Shown here piece by piece: positions 7,350 to 12,034 of a stretch of DNA of 12,034 nucleotides (position 1 is the first letter of the stretch; the number at the start of each line of letters is the position of its first letter). The stretch is taken from the NCBI GenBank assembly GCA_011052055.1, contig DRJW01000167.1:1-12034 (forward strand). The letters run 5' to 3'. The DNA is from Nitrospirota bacterium (GTDB taxonomy: Bacteria > Nitrospinota_A > UBA7883). The translations under genes were made by a program, and so were the position numbers. Below the pieces are notes generated by a model, which worked only from the letters and a program-made list of their open reading frames with translations, ran no database searches and had not been told where the DNA came from.

Positions 7350-7379
7350 TTGACTGTTATAAATAGCACAAAATATCAT
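7350..7379 (+). promoter_or_regulatory. Probable promoter for the divergent glycosyltransferase gene
   Basis: TTGACT (7350-7355) and TATCAT (7374-7379) are 18 bases apart, each 5 of 6 to consensus, giving a start site near 7386 and a leader of about 29 bases. The same 84-base gap must also hold the hisB promoter on the other strand; only weak candidates are visible there, for example TATAAC read from 7361 to 7356. Confidence 0.45.
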
Positions 7380-7396
7380 CCCCGGCAAATTCGAGG

Positions 7397-7414
7397 GCGG
7401 TATAATATTACCGC
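7397..7414 (+). promoter_or_regulatory. Inverted repeat with TATAAT directly before the glycosyltransferase start
   Basis: GCGGTA (7397-7402) and TACCGC (7409-7414) form a perfect 6-bp inverted repeat around TAATAT, ending at the base before the ATG at 7415. It contains TATAAT (7401-7406). In RNA it could fold into a small hairpin between the SD-like GAGGG (7393-7397) and the start codon, shortening an otherwise long 17-base spacing. In DNA it could be an operator. Either role is inference. Confidence 0.4.
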
Positions 7415-8503
7415 ATGACAACCATCCTCTATTACGTCTCAAGCCACGGTTACGGCCACGCTGTCCGCTCCGCCCAGGTAATTAAAGAGCTAGTGAAAAC
7501 CAGAGGAGTAAAAGTTATTGTTCGAACGCTCGCTCCCGGATGGCTGTTTGGATCGACTCGCGATAGTTCAATTATCATAGAAGAGGCTGACGTTGACTCC
7601 GGCCTGGTTCAGGCTGACTCCATGACCGTCGATATAGGGGCCAGCCTTAAATCTTTTAAGAAGCGGGTCGACTCTTTTGACAGTGGCGTAGCTCTTGAGA
7701 CAGAACCGATACGCCGTTGGAAGCCATCGGTAATCGTGTCTGATATTTCTCCTTTGGGAGTAGAAGCCGGAGCCGCCGCGTCTATTCCCACCGTAGTAAT
7801 CGCGAATTTTCTCTGGGACTGGATACTTATCGATTACGTAAAAACAACGCCGCAATTCGCCCCGATCGCCATGCGGCTTCGGGAAACCTACTCTAAAGCC
7901 ACATCTATTTTAAAAACGAAATTATCAGACGGATTCGAAGCATATAAAAACATCGAGCAGATACCGCTTATCGCTCGGAAAATCGGAAAAACCCGTGACG
8001 AGGCAAGGCGCGACCTGGGCCTGTCCGGTGGGGCGAAAGAGCCTGATTTTCTGGCTCTGGTTTCGCTGGGGGGGCTGGGGCTTGACCGTTTTTATCGCAA
8101 TCTTGATAAGCGTGTCTCAAACTGTCTTCTTATGATTCCTGGGCCGGAAAGAAGCGCCACCGGACGAATAATGCGGTTTGACAGGCGAAAAACGGATCAT
8201 TCCGACCTGCTCTCTGCCTGTGACGCTGTTATAGGTAAAATGGGTTACGGATTATGCTCCGAGCTTATCGCAAACAAACGGCCCTTACTTTACACGTTGA
8301 GAAATGATTTTATAGAGTTTAAAGTGTTAAGGAAGGAAACGGCGAAATATGTTGGGGTCGTTGAAGTTCCAGAGGATGATTTTTTTAACGGCAGTCTTGA
8401 CGTATATATAGACGCCCTGAAAAAAGCGGTTCATCCTCGTTTGTCTACCCCTGTTAACGGCGCTGTAGTGGCCGCCGGAAAAATATTGAGTATGGCCAAA
8501 TAG
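7415..8503 (+). CDS. GT-B fold glycosyltransferase, HGYGH type (MurG / arabinokinase N-terminal-like)
   Basis: This 362-residue protein resembles UDP-sugar glycosyltransferases of the GT-B fold, especially the glycosyltransferase-like N-terminal half of L-arabinokinases and MurG-like enzymes. Evidence includes the start MTTILYYVSSHGYGHAVRSA, where HGYGH (11-15) fits the glycine-rich acceptor-side loop. A VIVSDISPLG strand-turn lies at 106-115, and SLGGLG (217-222) opens the second Rossmann domain. The donor-site-like region DAVIGKMGYGLCSELIANKRPLLY spans about 270-293. No signal peptide or transmembrane helix is seen, so it is cytosolic or peripheral. No kinase domain is fused, unlike plant arabinokinases. 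The last codons (AAGKILSMAK) recur in damaged form at 11671-11703. Donor and acceptor are unknown; the nearby LPS genes make an envelope glycan possible but not shown. Confidence 0.72.
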   Translation: MTTILYYVSSHGYGHAVRSAQVIKELVKTRGVKVIVRTLAPGWLFGSTRDSSIIIEEADVDSGLVQADSMTVDIGASLKSFKKRVDSFDSGVALETEPIRRWKPSVIVSDISPLGVEAGAAASIPTVVIANFLWDWILIDYVKTTPQFAPIAMRLRETYSKATSILKTKLSDGFEAYKNIEQIPLIARKIGKTRDEARRDLGLSGGAKEPDFLALVSLGGLGLDRFYRNLDKRVSNCLLMIPGPERSATGRIMRFDRRKTDHSDLLSACDAVIGKMGYGLCSELIANKRPLLYTLRNDFIEFKVLRKETAKYVGVVEVPEDDFFNGSLDVYIDALKKAVHPRLSTPVNGAVVAAGKILSMAK

Positions 8504-8605
8504 AGAAGATGGATACGGAAAACAGAAAAGACTCAGGTATCGGCGCCATAGACGGAAACTGTTCCGAACCTGTCATAGACAGCGCCCGCGATTCCATAAC
8601 AATCG
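8471..8605 (+). repeat. Left copy of 135-bp direct repeat (glycosyltransferase 3' end plus PAS gene 5' end)
   Basis: This segment matches 11671-11805 at about 120 of 135 positions with no gaps and an offset of exactly 3200. The match includes 37 identical bases at 8501-8537, covering the stop codon, the short leader and the first codons of the PAS-type ORF. Weaker similarity with one indel continues upstream to about 8441. Here the glycosyltransferase end is intact and the PAS part is damaged. The repeat brackets the three-gene cassette. Confidence 0.92.
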
Positions 8606-8667
8606 AGCGGAGCTCAGTCACACGGACGTTTTATAAATATTCATACCGGCCTGGGGGAGGCGCCTGA
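8509..8667 (+). pseudogene. Truncated duplicate of the PAS gene 5' end, now a 52-codon leader ORF
   Basis: The ATG at 8509 matches the start of the PAS gene at 11709. The first nine or ten codons are identical (MDTENRKDSG), and similarity continues to about residue 32. After that the frame runs into unrelated sequence (ERSSVTRTFYKYSYRPGGGA) and stops at TGA 8665-8667. Differences from the intact copy mostly change amino acids, for example Tyr to Cys, Leu to Ser and Lys to Thr, as expected for decay. The stop shares its A with the ATG of the peptidase gene, and a strong GGAGG (8656-8660) lies within its last codons. It may therefore be translated and couple into the cassette. A stable functional peptide is unlikely. 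Confidence 0.7.
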
Positions 8668-9143
8668 TGATACAGCTTTTACTTTTATCGGTTTTGTTAA
8701 GCGCCGCCGATATGCCGATAGCCGGATGGCTGGAAACAGCCAAAGTTTTTCCGGGGGGCCTGACCATAAGAGCGAAACTGGACACGGGAGCGAAAACATC
8801 CTCGCTCGACGCCCGTCACATAGAAAAGTTCGAACGCAAGGGAGATGATTGGGTCAGGTTTAAGGTGACGGACAGCAATGGTAAAGATGTCACCCTGGAG
8901 TTGCCAATAGAGCGTATCGTGAAGATAAAACGCCACAAGTCCCCCTCACAACAAAGACCGGTTGTGTTTATGAATATCTGCCTGGGAAACATATTCAAAA
9001 AAGCCGAAGTGAACCTTGTTGACCGCCGAGTCTTCAACAATAAAATGTTGATCGGGCGCAATTTTTTGACCGGATCATTTATTGTAGACCCATCCTCAAA
9101 ATATATAACAAAGCCAAAATGCGGCGAGGTGAAGGCTGAATGA
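8667..9143 (+). CDS. Retropepsin-like aspartyl peptidase, RimK-associated 'ATP-dependent zinc protease' family (PF05618 type)
   Basis: This 158-residue protein has a hydrophobic N-terminus (MIQLLLLSVLLSAADM) that should direct export to the periplasm, followed by one retropepsin-like fold. Hallmarks are GWLE (20-23) and AKLDTGAKTSSLDA (36-49), with the candidate catalytic Asp39 of the DTG triplet. WVRF (62-65), RPVVFMNICLG (97-107) and the hydrophobic-Gly segment MLIGRNFL (127-134) followed by FIVDPS also fit. Despite the family name, the fold is that of an aspartyl protease, which works as a dimer. A good SD (GGAGG, 8656-8660) precedes the ATG by 6 bases. The stop overlaps the next gene as ATGA, so the genes are coupled. 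In known neighbourhoods this family sits beside ATP-grasp ligases and is thought to cut the peptide or amide product; the substrate is unknown. Confidence 0.86.
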   Translation: MIQLLLLSVLLSAADMPIAGWLETAKVFPGGLTIRAKLDTGAKTSSLDARHIEKFERKGDDWVRFKVTDSNGKDVTLELPIERIVKIKRHKSPSQQRPVVFMNICLGNIFKKAEVNLVDRRVFNNKMLIGRNFLTGSFIVDPSSKYITKPKCGEVKAE

Positions 9144-10687
9144 AGACACGTTATCTTTTTCTGCTCTGTTTTTTCCTGGCCCTGCCTGGAGTGATCTTGT
9201 TCACTTATAAAGTGGTGGCCCTGGGATTTCCAATTAGTCCCGACACCATGACCGAGGTCTGGAACATCGAGGCCCGGATAACGTTCGACGCCAATGAGGG
9301 GCCGGCGCCGTCCGAAGTGAATAAGATCCCTGTGAAAGTGACCCTTCATCTTCCAAGAGACCCTTTTAGATTCAAGATAATGGATGAACATTTTATCGCG
9401 CATAAGTACGGTCTTACCGTAATCGAAAAAGAAGGTAACAGGGAGGCTGTCTGGGCCATCAGAAAGGCGTCCGGTATGCAGAATATTTACTACAAAGCCG
9501 TAGTGCGTAACGCCACAGCAGGGGATGTCAAGACGGATGAGGTAGAGCCAAAGGTAGGCGCCCCGAACTTCGACGGCGCGTATTTAACGGCGGCCAGGGA
9601 AATCCTGGCGGAGGCCAGGGAAAAATCGGCGGACGTGAACACGCTTGTGTCTGAAATCGTGAAGCTGTTGAACGGAGCGACGCACAATCATAATGTGCAA
9701 TTATTGTTGGGCAGGAAAAATTCACTGGTTCACAGGCTGGATATGGCGGCGCGTATTCTCGCGCTTGAAGGGATTCCGGCGCAAGTTGTTCATGGAATCC
9801 GGCTGGGGGATATGGAAAAAGACGCGAAAATTAAACACTGGCTGGAGGTTTATCACGCCGGGCGATGGTATCCACACGATCCAGTCATCGGAGGGCCGGG
9901 AGTTCCAGAGCGATATCTGGCATGGTGGAAGGGATCGGAAGAGCTTGTCCACATTGAAGGTGGCGGCAAGCCGGATATAACGTTATCGGTCAGCCTGAAT
10001 CAGGAGCGCGCCATAGAGAACGCTTTGGCGCGTGGCTCGATTTCAAAGCCCAGATTGATGAAGTATTCGCTTTTCAGCCTTCCGGTAGAGACCCAGGTGG
10101 TTTACCGGACATTGCTTATGATCCCCGTCGGCGCCTTTATAATAGTGATACTAAGAAACGTGGTCGGCCTGCAAACTATCGGCACTTTCATGCCCGTTCT
10201 TATCGCGCTCTCATTCAGGGAGACACGGCTTATCGGGGGAATCGTCCTGTTTTCATTGATGGTTGGTTTGGGGTTGAGCGTTCGACTGCTCCTTGAAAGA
10301 CTCCAACTTCTGCATGTTCCGCGTGTGGCCACTGTGCTTATGGTGGTTGTCATGTTCATGCTTTTCGTCAGCATTTTAAGTTATCACCTTGGGATACAGC
10401 TGGGTTTGTCAGTCGCCCTGTTCCCCATGATAATTCTTACAATGACCATAGAGAAAATATGTATTGTGTGGGAGGAGATGGGGGCTCTTGAGGCGTCGAC
10501 GCAGGCGTTTGGAAGCTTGTTGGCGGCGTCCCTTAGTTTTATGGTGATGTCAATACGGTACGTGCAACATATAATGTTTGTCTTCCCCGAAGTTTTGCTT
10601 ATTATTCTGGCGGTGACGATTTTGCTTGGCCGCTATTCCGGCTACAGACTTTTTGAGCTATACCGTTTCCGGTATCTGGCGGAATAA
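9140..10687 (+). CDS. Inactive transglutaminase-like domain fused to seven transmembrane helices
   Basis: This 515-residue inner-membrane protein has an N-terminal anchor helix (about 5-28) and a large periplasmic domain. A transglutaminase-like core (about 165-265) is followed by a hydrophobic C-terminal half with about seven membrane segments (roughly 322-497). In the core, GIPAQVVHGI (211-220), KHWLEVY (232-238) and YPHDPVIG (244-251) match the usual GIPAR, HxWxE and DPT elements. His233 and Asp247 of the triad are therefore kept. The nucleophile Cys, expected about 15 residues before GIP, is absent (Ser195-Leu196). The only cysteines are 10 and 441, both in membrane segments, so it cannot be a thiol enzyme. 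This matches the described families of inactive transglutaminase and its fused 7-TM module. It overlaps the peptidase gene by 4 bases and stops one base before the ATP-grasp start, so it may hold a peptide-like ligand and signal or scaffold for both. Confidence 0.88.
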   Translation: MKTRYLFLLCFFLALPGVILFTYKVVALGFPISPDTMTEVWNIEARITFDANEGPAPSEVNKIPVKVTLHLPRDPFRFKIMDEHFIAHKYGLTVIEKEGNREAVWAIRKASGMQNIYYKAVVRNATAGDVKTDEVEPKVGAPNFDGAYLTAAREILAEAREKSADVNTLVSEIVKLLNGATHNHNVQLLLGRKNSLVHRLDMAARILALEGIPAQVVHGIRLGDMEKDAKIKHWLEVYHAGRWYPHDPVIGGPGVPERYLAWWKGSEELVHIEGGGKPDITLSVSLNQERAIENALARGSISKPRLMKYSLFSLPVETQVVYRTLLMIPVGAFIIVILRNVVGLQTIGTFMPVLIALSFRETRLIGGIVLFSLMVGLGLSVRLLLERLQLLHVPRVATVLMVVVMFMLFVSILSYHLGIQLGLSVALFPMIILTMTIEKICIVWEEMGALEASTQAFGSLLAASLSFMVMSIRYVQHIMFVFPEVLLIILAVTILLGRYSGYRLFELYRFRYLAE

Positions 10688-10688
10688 A

Positions 10689-11633
10689 ATGCTAAACATT
10701 ATCAGCAAACTGAAACAAAAAGGCATCCTGGGCATAAACAGGCGAAACGCCGTCTATGTGTTTGAGAATAACTCCCGGAGCTTGTATCAACTCGTAGATG
10801 ACAAGCTTCGCACGAAAAAGCTGGCTCAGGACAATGGGATAACAATACCGCAGTTATATGGAACAATCCGCTCCCACCGCGCGGTGAAAGACATTCATGG
10901 CCTCGTGGAGCAATATTCGGATTTTGTGATAAAACCGGCGCATGGTAGCGGCGGCAACGGAATATTGATTATAAGCGGCCGGAGTAAAGATGCGTACAAG
11001 AAAGTAAGCGGGAATTTACTGGATAGAGAAGATATTGAGCACTATGTCTCAAACATTTTAAGTGGAATGTACAGCCTCGGCGGCCAAACAGATGTCGCTA
11101 TGATAGAATTCAGGGTGAAAATAAGCCCGGTTTTTGAAAGCATAAGCTACCTTGGAACCCCTGACATCAGAATAATTGTATTCAGAGGCGTCCCGGTTAT
11201 GGCGATGGCCCGTCTTCCTACGCGAATGTCCGACGGGCGGGCAAACCTGCATCAAGGCGCTATAGGGGCGGGAATAGATGTCACCACCGGAGTCACGACC
11301 TTTGCTGTCTGGGGAAACGAAACTATCACCGAGCATCCCGATACGGACCAATCTATTCGAGGCGTGGAAATTCCTGACTGGGAGCATTTGTTGAGCCTCT
11401 CATCGAAATGCTACGACATCACCGGGCTGGGCTATCTTGGTGTTGATATTGTGCTGGATGAAAATCAAGGCCCGATGGTTTTGGAGCTAAACGCAAGACC
11501 GGGGCTGAATATTCAGATAGCCAACATGGCGGGCCTGGAGAAGAGATTAAGGATTGTTGAAAGCAAGGGCGAACGGTTGGCCAATATCGATCAACGAGTG
11601 GTTTTCGCGAAAAAATATATGCGCCACAGTTAG
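10689..11633 (+). CDS. ATP-grasp amide ligase of the 'alpha-L-glutamate ligase-related' family
   Basis: From the ATG one base after the preceding stop this is 314 residues. An in-frame ATG at 10626 would add 21 residues but lies inside the membrane-protein gene. ATP-grasp elements in order are KLRTKKLAQDNGI (39-51), FVIKPAHGSGGNGI (79-92, ATP-binding Lys82 and glycine loop), SDGRANLHQGAIGAG (181-195), GVDIVLD (251-257) and MVLELNARPGLNIQIAN (263-279). Glu266 and Asn268 are the likely Mg ligands. Such enzymes activate a carboxylate as acyl phosphate and join it to an amine, often a glutamate or peptide. This branch is regularly found with the 7-TM inactive transglutaminase and retropepsin-like genes, as here. 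It has no signal or membrane segment and should be cytosolic. Acceptor and amino substrate are unknown. Confidence 0.86.
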   Translation: MLNIISKLKQKGILGINRRNAVYVFENNSRSLYQLVDDKLRTKKLAQDNGITIPQLYGTIRSHRAVKDIHGLVEQYSDFVIKPAHGSGGNGILIISGRSKDAYKKVSGNLLDREDIEHYVSNILSGMYSLGGQTDVAMIEFRVKISPVFESISYLGTPDIRIIVFRGVPVMAMARLPTRMSDGRANLHQGAIGAGIDVTTGVTTFAVWGNETITEHPDTDQSIRGVEIPDWEHLLSLSSKCYDITGLGYLGVDIVLDENQGPMVLELNARPGLNIQIANMAGLEKRLRIVESKGERLANIDQRVVFAKKYMRHS

Positions 11634-11670
11634 CGCGATCTTTGTTCATTTGTGTTAATGGCTCTGCAAC

Positions 11671-11703
11671 GCCGCCGGAAAAATATTGAGTATGTCTAAC
11701 TAG
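11671..11703 (+). pseudogene. Remnant of the glycosyltransferase 3' end
   Basis: The last codons of the glycosyltransferase recur here as AAGKILSMSN followed by TAG, against AAGKILSMAK plus TAG at 8471-8503. Traces continue upstream, with one indel, to about 11641. No start or larger frame belongs to it. It is a scar showing that this DNA once followed a glycosyltransferase gene. Confidence 0.8.
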
Positions 11704-11805
11704 AGAAGATGGATACGGAAAACAGAAAAGACTCAGGCGCCGGAGCCATAGACGGAAACTATCTCGAATCTGTCATGGACAGCATCCGCGATTCCATAAA
11801 AATCG
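11671..11805 (+). repeat. Right copy of 135-bp direct repeat
   Basis: This copy aligns without gaps to 8471-8605 at about 89% identity. It contains the damaged glycosyltransferase end and the intact beginning of the PAS gene, the reverse of the left copy. Similarity stops at about 11806, inside the PAS reading frame. Confidence 0.92.
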
Positions 11806-12034
11806 TGGATCGTTCTTTCAATGTAATCTTTGCTAACAGGGCAGGGCTGGAAAACGCTTGGACGGCTCCGCCCCGCCAAAAAAAAGGCGCTCTTAAATGC
11901 TTCGAGAAATTTTACCACAGCTCGGAGCAGTGCTCGTTTTGTGTAATTGACCGTGTGTTCAGCTCCGGCGCGCCGGCGTTCAATGTTTTTCACTCAAAGA
12001 ACGGTGGAGACGCCTCGATTATAGAAATTTCCGC
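11709..12034 (+). CDS. PAS-domain protein, probably sensory (3' end beyond window)
   Basis: An open frame from ATG 11709 runs off the window after 108 codons. A PAS-like start is clear: YLESVMDSIRDSIKIVDRSF (18-37), then NVIFANRAGLE. It is followed by a C-x5-H-x4-C-x2-C pattern (Cys64, His70, Cys75, Cys78). Similar Cys/His clusters occur in PAS domains of many environmental signalling proteins and could bind a metal or respond to redox state. The output domain, for example histidine kinase, GGDEF or a transcription activator, lies outside. Only a weak SD-like AGAGAAG precedes the ATG. A run of eight A at 11878-11885 sits in the frame. It is probably cytosolic at this end, since no membrane segment is seen. 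Confidence 0.78.
   Translation, partial: MDTENRKDSGAGAIDGNYLESVMDSIRDSIKIVDRSFNVIFANRAGLENAWTAPPRQKKGALKCFEKFYHSSEQCSFCVIDRVFSSGAPAFNVFHSKNGGDASIIEIS

Noticed and set aside
7331..7369. Longer hisB start adding 13 residues
   Set aside because: HisB proteins normally begin near the RKARVERKTKET block, the shorter form has the usual length, and the extra stretch overlaps the divergent promoter region.
7401..7406. TATAAT as the main -10 box of the glycosyltransferase gene
   Set aside because: No -35-like hexamer lies at the right distance, and the transcript would begin about at the start codon. The TTGACT/TATCAT pair upstream fits better.
10626..10688. Longer start for the ATP-grasp gene adding 21 residues
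   Set aside because: This stretch codes for the last membrane segment region of the preceding gene in another frame. The added residues do not resemble the family, and the ATG at 10689 one base after the stop fits the coupled layout.
8471..11805. The direct repeats as target-site duplications of a transposon
   Set aside because: They are 135 bp, far longer than any usual duplication. They are only 89% identical, and there is no transposase and no terminal inverted repeat inside. Recombination-type integration explains them better.

Overview
The window reads as chromosomal DNA of a Gram-negative bacterium with about 50% GC. It has lipid A acylation and heptose core genes (lpxL- and waaF-type), an ordinary bacterial rpoC 3' end and histidine biosynthesis genes. 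Protein style suggests a deltaproteobacterium-grade or Nitrospinota-like lineage, but that placement is only an impression. There is no phage, transposase, CRISPR array, tRNA or rRNA.

Layout. (1) 1-1126: the 3' end of rpoC and a strong intrinsic terminator. (2) 1178-3209: a CLC-type anion transporter with two C-terminal CBS domains, followed in the +1 frame by an ankyrin-repeat remnant with no start codon. (3) 3314-3947: an overlapping mntA-hepT (MNT/HEPN, type VII) toxin-antitoxin pair, bracketed by a 13-bp inverted repeat. (4) 7330-4004, minus strand: hisB, hisH, an LpxL-type acyltransferase and a WaaF-type heptosyltransferase, probably co-transcribed, with 12 bases or fewer between the last three. 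(5) 7415-8503, divergent from hisB: a GT-B glycosyltransferase of the HGYGH type. (6) 8667-11633: a tightly coupled three-gene cassette of exported retropepsin-like peptidase, inactive transglutaminase fused to a 7-TM module, and ATP-grasp ligase. (7) 11709-12034: the 5' part of a PAS-domain protein that leaves the window.

The most interesting structure is a 135-bp direct repeat (8471-8605 and 11671-11805, about 89% identical, offset exactly 3200 bases). Each copy carries the last codons of the glycosyltransferase gene plus the first codons of the PAS gene. The left copy holds the real end of the glycosyltransferase and a broken PAS start. The right copy holds a broken glycosyltransferase end and the open PAS start. 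This suggests the glycosyltransferase and PAS genes were once adjacent and that the three-gene cassette was placed between them with duplication of the junction. The broken PAS start now forms a 52-codon leader ORF whose stop overlaps the first cassette start.

The cassette belongs to a known but poorly understood conserved neighbourhood: an ATP-grasp amide ligase, a membrane protein with a dead transglutaminase fold, and an aspartyl peptidase. A plausible role is making, sensing or trimming a peptide-like modification at the cell envelope, but the substrate cannot be read from the sequence.
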